Shown: positions 36,359-44,941 of the stretch, one piece after another | Numbering within the stretch: position 1 is the stretch's first letter | How the letters are laid out: each line of letters starts with the position of its first letter | Origin: Flavisolibacter ginsengisoli DSM 18119 | Lineage (GTDB): Bacteria; Bacteroidota; Bacteroidia; Chitinophagales; Chitinophagaceae | NCBI RefSeq assembly: GCF_900129295.1 | Contig: NZ_FQUU01000012.1 | Span: 62,001 to 126,000 of the forward strand | DNA: 64,000 nt | Direction of reading: 5' to 3' | Position numbers and translations under genes: made by a program | Notes under the pieces: generated by a model | Database searches by the model: none | What the model saw: the letters and a program-made list of their open reading frames with translations, nothing else | What the model was told of the DNA's origin: nothing

Positions 36359-37408
36359 ATGATCCAGGAATATAAACTTACAGAATACTCAAAAGGTGGA
36401 GGGTGCGGTTGCAAAATCGCTCCTTCTGTTTTACAACAGATCGTTCATACTCCTAATACAACCAATTTCCCACAGTTGCTGGTAGGTAATGACAGCAATG
36501 ATGATGCGGCCGTGTATCAGGTGAATAATGAAATGGCTGTTATTTCGACAACGGATTTCTTTCTACCTATTGTCAATGATCCATATGATTTCGGACGCAT
36601 CGCTGCTGCCAATGCCATAAGCGATGTATATGCTATGGGTGGCACCCCACTGATGGCTATTGCCGTATTAGGCTGGCCTCTTGAAAAGCTTCCTGCAGAA
36701 GTTGCACAAAGAGTATTGGAAGGAGGCAGATCTATCTGCGCCGAAGCAGGTATTCCTTTGGCGGGTGGTCATACCATTGATTCCAGCGATCCTATATTCG
36801 GGCTGGCCGTAACAGGGACAGTTTCTTTGCCACAACTGAAGCAAAATAACAAGGCGCAGGATGGAGACATTCTATTCCTTACCAAACCAATCGGTGTTGG
36901 CATTATGGCTACTGCTGTGAAAAGAAAATTATTGAAGGATGAACACTACCCCGCACTGGTGAAGCAATTGAGTACACTAAATAAAACTGGTGCTGACCTG
37001 GGCAAACTGGAAAGTGTTCATGCCATGACTGATGTGACAGGCTTTGGCCTGCTAGGTCACTTGGTGGAAATGACAGAAGGCAGCGGTCTGAGTGTGGAAC
37101 TTGAGTATAATTCATTGCGAAAGATTGAAGGAGTTGATGAATACATCAAATTGAAAAGCATTCCGGATGCCACTTCCCGAAACTGGAACAGCTACAGCAC
37201 CAAGGTGCAGTTTGAGAAAGGTGTTGATGTTATGGAAGCGTTCAACCTGCTACCTGACCCACAGACTAATGGTGGCCTGTTGATAGCCGTAAAGGAAGAT
37301 GCAGCAGACCAGGTAAGGTCACTGTTGGTATCAGCTGGGCTTTCAGACTTTACACAATCTATAGGTAGGTTTACTACTAAAAAGGAAAAGGTTGTTTACG
37401 TAAAATAA
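36359..37408 (+). CDS. selD: Selenide, water dikinase (selenophosphate synthase)
   Basis: A 349-residue enzyme making selenophosphate from selenide and ATP. The N-terminus LTEYSKGGGCGCKI carries the catalytic Cys16 (Cys17 in E. coli) and Lys19; it is cysteine, not selenocysteine. ATP-binding Asp-rich segments (DDAAVYQ, STTDFFLPIVNDPYDFGRIAAANAISDVYAMGG) and the AIRS-type C-terminal domain (TNGGLLIAV) are all present. It lies in an operon with mnmH, and no selA, selB or tRNA-Sec is in the window, which fits a selenouridine-only use of selenium. Confidence 0.96.
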   Translation: MIQEYKLTEYSKGGGCGCKIAPSVLQQIVHTPNTTNFPQLLVGNDSNDDAAVYQVNNEMAVISTTDFFLPIVNDPYDFGRIAAANAISDVYAMGGTPLMAIAVLGWPLEKLPAEVAQRVLEGGRSICAEAGIPLAGGHTIDSSDPIFGLAVTGTVSLPQLKQNNKAQDGDILFLTKPIGVGIMATAVKRKLLKDEHYPALVKQLSTLNKTGADLGKLESVHAMTDVTGFGLLGHLVEMTEGSGLSVELEYNSLRKIEGVDEYIKLKSIPDATSRNWNSYSTKVQFEKGVDVMEAFNLLPDPQTNGGLLIAVKEDAADQVRSLLVSAGLSDFTQSIGRFTTKKEKVVYVK

Positions 37409-37460
37409 CCAGCTCTATTATTCCTCAGACAAATATTCAGCAATAACCAGATATAAATAG

Positions 37461-37483
37461 AGGCCTGCACTTTTTGCAGGCCT
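37461..37483. terminator. Hairpin between selD and the convergent lipoprotein gene
   Basis: A perfect 9-bp stem AGGCCTGCA / TGCAGGCCT with a 5-base loop, flanked by ATAG on both sides. T-runs are weak on either strand, so it may act as a bidirectional terminator. Confidence 0.6.
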
Positions 37484-37491
37484 ATAGTAAA

Positions 37492-38076
37492 TTAATAACC
37501 AGCTTTTACTTCCTTATTGGCCTCTGTGCTGATACCTGACCTGTGCAGTATAAGTTTACCTGTAACAGTATTCAGGGAAAGTTCTATCCAGCCATGAAAT
37601 AAATTATTATCCTTTACAATTTGAAAAGGCAGGTATTTGTGGTCGGCATTCTTCCATAATCCTAACCATGTGTTGCCCCCATCGCTTATAATCTTTTGTG
37701 TTAATAAAATAAAAGAAAGTTCGTACCAGGTATACCCGGGGTGCTCATTTTTGATCAAATCATATTTGTTCAGCATGGGAGACTCGTCATTCTGATCATT
37801 CAACAGGTTGCGTTTGATCCTTGAAAAAACATAATACTGCAATTTATCAACCTTCATGATCGGGTCTCCGACCAGCTGAACAGAAAACGAACAATCAGAA
37901 ATACCATCATTGTCAATATCAAGGGTTAGGGAATGGCCTTTACTCACTTCAAAGTTTCCCAGGTCCTTATAGAACATTAACGGGTGTACCGGCACTGGTA
38001 TTGGCTGAACTACAGAGTCTTTTTTACACCCTGCAATCACCATGAGAAGTACCGCGGAAAAAAAGTATTTATTCAT
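37492..38076 (-). CDS. Hypothetical lipoprotein
   Basis: A 194-residue protein with an SPII signal (MNKYFFSAVLLMVIAGC, Cys17). The mature domain contains LTLDIDNDGISDCSFSVQL, an Asp-rich calcium-loop-like segment, and a C-terminal beta domain ending with HGWIELSLNTVTGKLILHRSGIS. This pattern is common among Bacteroidota surface lipoproteins with no assigned role. It is a single gene, convergent with selD. Confidence 0.6.
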   Translation of the reverse strand: MNKYFFSAVLLMVIAGCKKDSVVQPIPVPVHPLMFYKDLGNFEVSKGHSLTLDIDNDGISDCSFSVQLVGDPIMKVDKLQYYVFSRIKRNLLNDQNDESPMLNKYDLIKNEHPGYTWYELSFILLTQKIISDGGNTWLGLWKNADHKYLPFQIVKDNNLFHGWIELSLNTVTGKLILHRSGISTEANKEVKAGY

Positions 38077-38311
38077 ATTATTATTCTTAAAATCAAAAAC
38101 CTCATCAAATTATTTCTATCCGCTAAATAATAAAAACGATATGCGGATGACCTGTTATTATATGTGTATGATTTGAGAAATAAGAATGTTAATCGACGGC
38201 ACGGCAGTAAAAAACCATACGATGGTTTATCATTATTACTACCTTTATTCTACCCTCAGGAAATCCTCCCGCACCCCTGGTTTTGCATTCTTTAACCTAA
38301 ACATACATCAC

Positions 38312-38722
38312 ATGGAAACCTCTATTGCAACCCGCAGTAACCTCCAAATCATTCAACAGGCTTTTAATGATTTTGCAAAGGGTAATATCCCAGCCATTAT
38401 TGACACTCTTGCCGAAGATGTGCGCTGGGGCAGTTTCAAGATTCCCGGTGCAGCCATGTCAGGAAATTTCTTTGGAAAAGAAGGCGTACAGGAATTTTTT
38501 AAACACCTTGACGAACAGATCAGGTTTTCCGTTTTCGAACCACGAGAGTTCATTGTGCAGGGAGACAGCATCATAGTTTTAGGACACCAGGCAGGCATAG
38601 TGAAAAGCACAGGTAAATCTTTCGACCATGACTGGTGTTTGAGTTTTAAAATGAAGGATAGTAAGGTACAAAGCTATTTTGCTTTTACAGATTCTTATGA
38701 ACAGGCAAAAGCATTTAGCTGA
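38312..38722 (+). CDS. SnoaL-like / NTF2-family protein
   Basis: About 136 residues from the ATG at 38312 (METSIATRSNLQIIQQAFNDFAKGN); the longer frame to 38186 adds a leader unlike the family. The order of a helix pair, LAEDVRWGSFKIPGAAMSGNFFGKEGVQEFF and beta strands ending in SYFAFTDSYEQAKAFS is that of SnoaL-type NTF2-like proteins, which form a cone around a hydrophobic pocket. It may be an enzyme or a ligand-binding protein. It is followed 57 bases later by a second small gene and their shared terminator. Confidence 0.8.
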   Translation: METSIATRSNLQIIQQAFNDFAKGNIPAIIDTLAEDVRWGSFKIPGAAMSGNFFGKEGVQEFFKHLDEQIRFSVFEPREFIVQGDSIIVLGHQAGIVKSTGKSFDHDWCLSFKMKDSKVQSYFAFTDSYEQAKAFS

Positions 38723-38779
38723 TTGGTGAGAAGACATCCACGGTTTTTATTTTATCCTTTTATTTTTAAATCATAGTTT

Positions 38780-39073
38780 ATGAAAAAAGTAATCGTCCGT
38801 TTTGATTTCCCAAATGTCAGCCAGCAACAATATGATAACGTTTGGAAAGAATTGCGCGCCTCAGGCAACGATCATCCAAAAGGATTGATCTTTCATGTTG
38901 GTGGCCCCACTACAGGTGGCTGGATGGTAGTGGATGTTTGGGAGTCCGAAGAGGCATTTAAAAACTTCAGCTCCACCCTTATGCCGATTATCGCAAGGCA
39001 GGACATCCCAAAGGTTCAGCCCTCCATCTCACCTGCCTATAATGTGTATGAAGGCAGTTTGCACACAGCCTGA
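38780..39073 (+). CDS. Small conserved protein, dimeric alpha/beta-barrel-like
   Basis: A 97-residue protein. The core KKVIVRFDFPNVSQQQYDNVWKEL ... HVGGPTTGGWMVVDVWESEEAFKNF is typical of the dimeric ferredoxin-like (ABM/EthD-like) fold, where the GGPTTGGW turn is common in a family of uncharacterised bacterial proteins. No metal or haem ligand is evident. It is probably co-transcribed with the preceding NTF2-like gene and is followed by a terminator. Confidence 0.65.
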   Translation: MKKVIVRFDFPNVSQQQYDNVWKELRASGNDHPKGLIFHVGGPTTGGWMVVDVWESEEAFKNFSSTLMPIIARQDIPKVQPSISPAYNVYEGSLHTA

Positions 39074-39082
39074 TCAAATTTT

Positions 39083-39107
39083 AAGGCGGGATCATCCCGC
39101 CTTTTTT
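39083..39107 (+). terminator. Rho-independent terminator
   Basis: An 8-bp stem AAGGCGGG / CCCGCCTT with a 5-base loop and a TTTTTT run, 10 bases after the stop of the preceding gene. Confidence 0.92.
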
Positions 39108-39177
39108 AATTACTTAGCGATACATAATATATTTAAGACCAAAACCTTAATTTCAAAACAGGACCCAAAACAACTGA

Positions 39178-39750
39178 ATGGAAAGAAATTATATTGAAGA
39201 TCAAAGTTTTGAAAAGGAGGATTATTCAACCAGAGCATTACAATGCGCTGTATACGAAAATTGCGAGTTCAACCATTGTAATTTTGCAGGCTCAAATTTA
39301 TCAGGCATTCATTTCATTGAATGTACATTCAGCAATTGCAACCTTTCTACGGCAAAGCTGAACCAGGCAGTGTTCAGGGAGGTGGCATTTAAAGATTGCA
39401 AACTGGTAGGTCTGCATTTTGAGAACTGTGACAGCTTCCTGATTGCCATATCATTTAGCAACTGCAACCTTCAATTATCATCATTTTATGGAATGAAGAT
39501 CCGGAAGACGCATTTTAAAAACTGCATACTTCACGAAGTGGACTTTACAGATGCAGATCTGAAAGGGTCAGTATTTGAAAACACAGATCTTTTTAAGGCA
39601 GTTTTTTACAACACCAACCTTGAAGGAGCTGACATGCATACTGCATCTAATTATGCTATTGATCCGGAGAATAACCGCATACAAAAAGCAAAGTTTGCCA
39701 TGACTGGTCTCCCCGGCTTATTGCTCAAATACAAAATCAAGATTGACTAA
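39178..39750 (+). CDS. Pentapeptide-repeat protein
   Basis: A 190-residue protein, most of it (about residues 20-160) right-handed quadrilateral beta-helix with repeating A/C-x-F/L-x-x steps such as CNFAGSNLSGIHFIECTFSNCNLSTAKL and VDFTDADLKGSVFENTDLFKAVFY. The C-terminus (NRIQKAKFAMTGLPGLLLKY) resembles the dimerisation helix of Qnr/MfpA-type proteins. Qnr relatives mimic DNA and bind gyrase, but the length and lack of loops here do not allow that claim. No signal peptide. It is a single gene. Confidence 0.88.
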   Translation: MERNYIEDQSFEKEDYSTRALQCAVYENCEFNHCNFAGSNLSGIHFIECTFSNCNLSTAKLNQAVFREVAFKDCKLVGLHFENCDSFLIAISFSNCNLQLSSFYGMKIRKTHFKNCILHEVDFTDADLKGSVFENTDLFKAVFYNTNLEGADMHTASNYAIDPENNRIQKAKFAMTGLPGLLLKYKIKID

Positions 39751-39870
39751 TGTGCTGATCAAATACTTCTCGATCTTAATTGAATTGAACCAGCTGCATT
39801 CATTAACCCAAAATATTCTGGAATAAAAACAACATGCTTATTTAGCATTTATAGCTAATACCTTTAACAG

Positions 39871-40770
39871 GTGAATAACCACAAATCTCTTATTCCTTAT
39901 TATCAGCAAATCAATGATTTCCTTCAATCATTTTCTTCTGGTTATCAAACAAATAATCCCAATCTCTATTGTCTTCGCCTGGCAGAAAACCAGCCAAACA
40001 TGCTCCAGTATAAACCACCCTTTAAAAAGGACTTTTATTTCATAGGCCTTGTTAACAATGCAGGCAGAACAAAGATCACATATGACAATACCAGCGTAAC
40101 AGATTTAAACAGCTTCCTCGTTTTTCAATCTCCTGGTTTGCTCTATAGCTTTTTTCGTGATGAAACAGCCAAAGGTTATTTGATCTATTTTAAAAAGGAA
40201 TGCTTTTCGTTTTTCAAACCTGAGTTCGGGAAGGAGTTTCCATTTTTTGATTTGTTACATACCAATTTCTTTAAACTTAACCAGGCTCGTTTTAAAGAGT
40301 TTGCTCCTCTGTTTGAAGAAGTATTTACAGCTTACGAACAAAATGATAAAGCACACACCATAGCAGCATTAAAACTTCTCGCATTGCTTTACCAGCTTAA
40401 AGATTTTTCTATAGCCTTCAATCAATGGGAACAAGGTTTTACTACACCACAGCAGTCACTATTAAAGAAGTTTATTCAGCTTATCAATAATTATTACCTT
40501 GAAAAGCGCTCCATTGAAGAATATGCAGAACTTCTGTTCATTACGCCCAATCATTTGTCGCAGGCCATCAAGCAGGCTTCGGGAAAAAACGCCCTTAGTT
40601 TTATCAATGACAGGATCATGATGGAGGCAAAATCACTTATTCAATTCACAGATTATGATATAGCACAGGTTGCCTGGCAGCTTAACTTTTCTGATCCTGC
40701 GCATTTTGGAAAGTTTTTCAAACGCTATGCCGGACAAACGCCGCTTGAATACAGGAAAGCACATAAGTAA
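39871..40770 (+). CDS. AraC-family transcriptional regulator
   Basis: A 299-residue regulator. An N-terminal cupin-like sensing region (about 1-185) precedes two helix-turn-helix motifs: AELLFITPNHLSQAIKQASGKNALSFIND and DIAQVAWQLNFSDPAHFGKFFKRYAGQTPLEYR. The last segment is the AraC signature. The start is GTG 39871. It is placed just upstream of the NADP-binding reductase gene on the same strand (107 bases), which makes that gene a likely target (inference). Confidence 0.92.
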   Translation: MNNHKSLIPYYQQINDFLQSFSSGYQTNNPNLYCLRLAENQPNMLQYKPPFKKDFYFIGLVNNAGRTKITYDNTSVTDLNSFLVFQSPGLLYSFFRDETAKGYLIYFKKECFSFFKPEFGKEFPFFDLLHTNFFKLNQARFKEFAPLFEEVFTAYEQNDKAHTIAALKLLALLYQLKDFSIAFNQWEQGFTTPQQSLLKKFIQLINNYYLEKRSIEEYAELLFITPNHLSQAIKQASGKNALSFINDRIMMEAKSLIQFTDYDIAQVAWQLNFSDPAHFGKFFKRYAGQTPLEYRKAHK

Positions 40771-40877
40771 GGCTGGAAAGCTTATAAATACACCATGGCA
40801 ACCAAGTTATAGACCATAGTTCCGACAGCAATATTTATCAACTTTGCATAAATATTTATAACAATAAAACTTAACAA

Positions 40878-41537
40878 ATGAAAATAGCTGTATTAGGAAC
40901 CGGAATGGTTGGCGATACTATTGGTTCAAAATTGATTGAACTGGGACATGAAGTAAGAATGGGCTCCCGAACTGCAAACAATGAAAAAGCCCAGGCTTTT
41001 GTTTCTAAAAATGGTGATAAGGCAAGTGCAGGAACTTTTGCAGATGCTGCCGCATTTGGCGAAATCATTTTCAATTGCACAGCTGGCGGCGGATCTATAG
41101 AAGCATTAAATATGGCCGGCATTGAGCATTTAAATGGAAAGATTCTTATTGATATTGCCAATCCACTGGATTTCAGCAAGGGTGCACCCCCAAGCCTTAT
41201 TCCTTCATTAAGTAATACCAATTCATTGGGTGAAGAAATTCAAAAAACTTTCCCTTCTCTGAAAGTGGTAAAAACATTGAATACTATGTGGTGTGGGCTT
41301 ATGGTAAACCCAGGTATGCTTAACAATGGAGACCATACCAATTTCATCTCTGGAAATGATGCAGAAGCCAAACAAAAGGTTAAGTCAATCCTGAACACAT
41401 TCGGTTGGAAAAATGAGAACTTTCTTGACCTTGGAGATATATCAGCAGCCAGGGGAACGGAATCTGTTTTACCTGTATGGTTACGAATCTGGAGTGCTAC
41501 CCAAAATGGCGCGTTCAACTTTAAGGTAGTAAGTTAA
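40878..41537 (+). CDS. NADP-dependent oxidoreductase, coenzyme F420-dependent-like Rossmann protein
   Basis: A 219-residue protein of one Rossmann domain. It starts with the nucleotide-binding KIAVLGTGMVGDTIGSKLIELGHEV (GxGxxG), followed by MGSRTANNEKA for NADP phosphate binding. Later NCTAGGGSIEAL, LIDIANPLDF and KTLNTMWCGLM segments are those of the F420_oxidored family used with NADPH even in organisms lacking F420. The substrate is unknown. It follows an AraC regulator, with an FMN reductase gene convergent downstream. Confidence 0.85.
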   Translation: MKIAVLGTGMVGDTIGSKLIELGHEVRMGSRTANNEKAQAFVSKNGDKASAGTFADAAAFGEIIFNCTAGGGSIEALNMAGIEHLNGKILIDIANPLDFSKGAPPSLIPSLSNTNSLGEEIQKTFPSLKVVKTLNTMWCGLMVNPGMLNNGDHTNFISGNDAEAKQKVKSILNTFGWKNENFLDLGDISAARGTESVLPVWLRIWSATQNGAFNFKVVS

Positions 41538-41662
41538 TTTACTTTACAGGATTCATAATTGATTGCATGGCAGTGATTCTTTTACAGGTAATTACAGCCA
41601 TGCATTCTTGCTTTGAGTACTTAAATAAAAAAACTATCCAGCTATTTGTAGACAGACCTGTA

Positions 41663-42202
41663 TTATGGCTTATCTAAAACTTCTTTAAAAGCTGCTATAA
41701 ACCTTGTTATAGCAGCTTGGGTTTCTTTATCCGTTATTTCTCCATTCTCATTGATCTTACCCTTTACACCCTGGATCAACAAAGTGGTTTCTTTAGTACA
41801 TAATGCCATTATCGTCTTCATGATCAATTGTATTTCTTCATGCCCTTTTACTCCGCTTGCTGAAGCAGTGATCAGCCCTACAGGCTTATCTGAAAATACA
41901 GTGGTGGATACGCACCACTCAATAGCGTTTTTAAGCCCGCTGGGAATACTGAAAACGTATTCAGGCGTACAGATTATGACACCATCAGCAGATTCAATGT
42001 ACTGCCTGAACTCTTTTACTGAAGCAGGTGTATTATCAATTGAAAGCTCCGGGTCAAAATGAGGGAGCGTTTTTAAATCTGTATAAATAGTCAAAGTCCA
42101 ATCATCAGAAGTCAGACTATTAATGTAATCAATAAGTTTTTGGTTGGCAGAATGCCGGCTGGCGCTTCCAATTACTACAAATACATTCTTCTTCTGTGAC
42201 AT
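41663..42202 (-). CDS. NADPH-dependent FMN reductase family protein
   Basis: A 179-residue flavodoxin-like reductase. The FMN phosphate loop GSASRHSANQKLI lies at the N-terminus, and the isoalloxazine-binding loop CTPEYVFSIPSGLKNAIEW in the middle is the FMN_red signature. Members include azo-, chromate- and quinone reductases. Specificity is unclear. It is a single gene, convergent with the Rossmann reductase. Confidence 0.9.
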   Translation of the reverse strand: MSQKKNVFVVIGSASRHSANQKLIDYINSLTSDDWTLTIYTDLKTLPHFDPELSIDNTPASVKEFRQYIESADGVIICTPEYVFSIPSGLKNAIEWCVSTTVFSDKPVGLITASASGVKGHEEIQLIMKTIMALCTKETTLLIQGVKGKINENGEITDKETQAAITRFIAAFKEVLDKP

Positions 42203-42281
42203 TCAAGCTATTAAAACTCCATATTATTGATCGTGACCTGGCTGAACAATTTAGTATAAATTAAGAAACAAAAATATTATG

Positions 42282-43067
42282 CTACTTCCTTCCCCTCCTC
42301 ACTTCGAATAATATAGATTTTGTTGTTGTTTTTCCCACGTTTTTCACACTGTGTGTTCCAGCAGCCATCACCATGGCACTGCCAGCTTTCATTGTATACG
42401 TTTGCTTGTGGCCATCTTTATCTGTAAACTCCGTTGTCCCGCCCTGGATCACGTACAATGCAGCATCGGGATGTGAGTGCATGGCAGACGACTGGCCGGG
42501 TTTATAAGATACTTGTAACACCCGGATACCCATGGAATCTTTCAATACTTTATATAAGTTGGGGGCTATCCTGGTGGCATCCATTGATGAATCCAGAGCT
42601 TCACTTCCATCCTGGCGATTGATCTCTACCAATATTACTTTGGTAGTATTTTTCCCAATGTTTTTTACACTATGAGTTTCTGCTGGTGAAATGGCTGACA
42701 TTCCTGTTTTCAAATCCGCTCTTGTTTCCTTCCCATTATTATCTGTGAATATAGAAGAGCCACCTTCTAAAACATACATAGCATTCTCAGGATGAGAATG
42801 CATAGCAGAGGAATCCCCGGGTTTATAGGTTGCATCCAACATCCTGATACCCAGAGAATCTGCCAATACTTTGTATAGTCCAGGTGCTACTTTTACAGCG
42901 TCCATTGCACTGGGTTTTTCAGATGCAGGCACCGTATCAGATTTGGTTTCCGTAACCCCGGTTGAATCCGTTGTTGAAGATACTTTACTATCATTTCCAT
43001 TACAGGCGCTAATAAAGAGAGTCATCCCAATGGCCAATACAAACTGGCAATAGATTTTGAACTTCAT
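42282..43067 (-). CDS. Lipoprotein with two duplicated cupin domains
   Basis: A 261-residue protein with an SPII signal ending FISAC (Cys22) and a Ser/Thr/Asp linker (23-55). Two cupin domains follow (about 58-155 and 160-258), clearly an internal duplication: each has APxLYKVLxDSxGIRxL, YKPGxSSAMHSHP and THSVKNxGKxTTK. The HSHP and Glu/His positions would bind a metal. The function of surface or periplasmic cupins of this type is unknown. It is a single gene. Confidence 0.85.
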   Translation of the reverse strand: MKFKIYCQFVLAIGMTLFISACNGNDSKVSSTTDSTGVTETKSDTVPASEKPSAMDAVKVAPGLYKVLADSLGIRMLDATYKPGDSSAMHSHPENAMYVLEGGSSIFTDNNGKETRADLKTGMSAISPAETHSVKNIGKNTTKVILVEINRQDGSEALDSSMDATRIAPNLYKVLKDSMGIRVLQVSYKPGQSSAMHSHPDAALYVIQGGTTEFTDKDGHKQTYTMKAGSAMVMAAGTHSVKNVGKTTTKSILFEVRRGRK

Positions 43068-43299
43068 AAATTTTGTTTAATGCGTTGAGGAAATAGAGCA
43101 GGAAGAAAGGATGTTAACCTGGGGTAGATCTAAATTAAATTTAAGTATAACTAACGGCATTTATCATTCTTTTTTGACGAAAACGAACGAAGCATGTCAT
43201 ATTTCCATCCGGGGATTTATTCATATACGGCATGACGTTATATACAACTGAATAAAGCTTTTAATCAAAACTTAATAGTCTGAGAAGTAGAACAATAGA

Positions 43300-43905
43300 T
43301 TAATTATCAAACTCTTTTTCAATTGTGCCGAACCGTATGCCAGAATCTTTAAAGAAGTTTTCCAATAATTCGTATTTCTGCTCGCAGAAATCTCCCGTGT
43401 TTACCCTGGTTGAACTAACTCGGTGTCCCATGCATTCAAAACACAACTCAATATAGGCGAATGTTTTTCCGGACACATCCACAAACAATTTGGCGTTTCG
43501 AGGATTGTAACATTTAATGTCAATTTCAGTAAAGAAGGGTCCACGGTAACCAATATTATATAAGATCTGTGTTAAGGAGTCTATTTGTATGTTATTAAGT
43601 GTTTTTATTTCATAAAGCTTTGCATAATCAACTTTTCCGTTCTTTAATGGCACCTGTCCACCCATAACAATAGATGTTGGTTTTTTAAAAGAAACCAGCA
43701 GGACCTTACTTGCTTTTGAGAAAGGATAGATTGTTAGTCTTTTAGCAGCAGAATATTTATGCCTGATCGAACAATTTCTATTTCTTAGACTTTCTTCTCT
43801 TTCTCGTTTAGTTGTAAGCCTGGGCGGACCCGGCAAAGGGGTCAATTGGGCATTAGATGTTTTAGATAAATTCAATAGTAAGGCTAAAAATATAAATCTA
43901 ATCAT
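43300..43905 (-). CDS. Hypothetical exported protein
   Basis: A 201-residue protein with a Sec signal (cleavage after SNA at about 19). The mature part starts with a Pro-rich segment and a basic stretch, then a mixed alpha/beta domain with four Cys (SIRHKY region, IDIKCYNP, LCFECMGH, GDFCEQ) that could form disulfides. No named family is recognised. The flanking 231-base interval before the cupin gene holds nothing recognisable. Confidence 0.55.
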   Translation of the reverse strand: MIRFIFLALLLNLSKTSNAQLTPLPGPPRLTTKREREESLRNRNCSIRHKYSAAKRLTIYPFSKASKVLLVSFKKPTSIVMGGQVPLKNGKVDYAKLYEIKTLNNIQIDSLTQILYNIGYRGPFFTEIDIKCYNPRNAKLFVDVSGKTFAYIELCFECMGHRVSSTRVNTGDFCEQKYELLENFFKDSGIRFGTIEKEFDN

Positions 43906-44007
43906 CAGTTATAAAGCAAGAGTTAACTATAGCAATTGGGCAAGAATATTGACAATTACAAAATATGAAAACAATTTACCTGTTTTCGGTGGGGACTTGG
44001 GAACTAA

Positions 44008-44559
44008 TTAATTCTCCAATTCCTCCATGCTCATCGAGAAATCCGTTATGTAAAATTTGATGTTTTCATAGGCAAGTATTTTGTTCATAATTTCCTCGGA
44101 TTGACCATAGTCAATGAGTAACATACTAGTCACTTTTTGGCTTTTATCTTTAAAATCTATAGTTAGTTCCCCTTTTGGAAATCCATCGCTGTCCATGGCA
44201 TCATTGCATGCGATATGGGTGATTTCATTGATTGAATAGGAGGTAACAATTTTATAATTGTCAACTTCAATCTTGTCGGGTAATAACGTTAATAGACCTT
44301 GCCGCTTAATCCTGCAGAACCTGTATAGAATAAAAAAAATAGGCGTTCCTAAAAACGCAAAAACCACCACCTTCTTTACAAACTCTGATGTTGTTAAGAT
44401 GAAATAGGCCGTTTTCATCTCATCTGAAGCGTGCCTGGAAGGAACCATATGCAATGCAAACAATACAAGCACAACCAGGCAGGCCATTAACAAATAATAA
44501 AATGTTTTGGACAGCCACGGAATTTTTAAATTAAGGATGACAGGGTAACTTGTATCCAT
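44008..44559 (-). CDS. Hypothetical membrane protein with PH-like C-terminal part
   Basis: A 183-residue protein with two membrane helices (about 17-40 and 58-82) and a cytoplasmic C-terminal part (85-183) of alternating beta strands (LTLLPDKIEVDNYKIVTSYSINEITHIAC), a pattern seen in bacterial PH-like membrane proteins. No catalytic motif is present. It lies 35 bases downstream of phhB's stop on the same strand. Confidence 0.55.
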   Translation of the reverse strand: MDTSYPVILNLKIPWLSKTFYYLLMACLVVLVLFALHMVPSRHASDEMKTAYFILTTSEFVKKVVVFAFLGTPIFFILYRFCRIKRQGLLTLLPDKIEVDNYKIVTSYSINEITHIACNDAMDSDGFPKGELTIDFKDKSQKVTSMLLIDYGQSEEIMNKILAYENIKFYITDFSMSMEELEN

Positions 44560-44594
44560 GTATGATGTGCCTGTAATATAGCTTGCTTAACCCA

Positions 44595-44831
44595 TTATTT
44601 ACCACCCAAAGCATCAATCCGTTCCGCCAGCTTCCTGTCCTTATCCGTTACAACATCTCCCGCATCATGGGTTGACAACCACAGTTCCACCGTGTTCCAG
44701 ACATTCGTCCATTTAGGATGATGGTTCATCTTTTCAGCGATCAGTGCCACCCTGGTCATAAAGGCAAATGCTTCACTGAAATCTTTGAACTCGTATTTCC
44801 TGTATAGCGTGTTTTCTTTTTCCTGCCACAT
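44595..44831 (-). CDS. phhB: 4a-hydroxytetrahydrobiopterin dehydratase (PCD/DCoH)
   Basis: A 78-residue protein of the pterin-4a-carbinolamine dehydratase family, which recycles the pterin cofactor of aromatic amino-acid hydroxylases. The active-site pattern [20 protein letters not shown] with a later THDAG...D fits the E-x3-H-H-P-x5-W-x9-W/H consensus. It is short, lacking the N-terminal strand seen in longer members. No phenylalanine hydroxylase is adjacent, so the symbol follows the family rather than proven pathway. Confidence 0.85.
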   Translation of the reverse strand: MWQEKENTLYRKYEFKDFSEAFAFMTRVALIAEKMNHHPKWTNVWNTVELWLSTHDAGDVVTDKDRKLAERIDALGGK

Positions 44832-44941
44832 AACTTATGATTTAAGGTGAATCTTAAAATTAAGAAACTATCCAGCCATTCAGAAGTATAATCATGCAGC
44901 ATCGAAGCAAGACCTGAGAAGTATCATTAACCAACAAATTC

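Noticed and set aside
38186-38311. N-terminal extension of the SnoaL-like protein
   Set aside because: The extra 42 codons are Tyr/His-rich without family match; the ATG at 38312 gives the normal start.
39178-39750. Qnr-type quinolone-resistance protein
   Set aside because: The pentapeptide-repeat fold is clear, but the length and loops do not match Qnr well enough to claim gyrase protection.
41565-41611. Inverted repeat GCATGGC ... GCCATGC after the Rossmann reductase gene as a terminator
   Set aside because: The loop is about 25 bases and no T-run follows; too weak to call.
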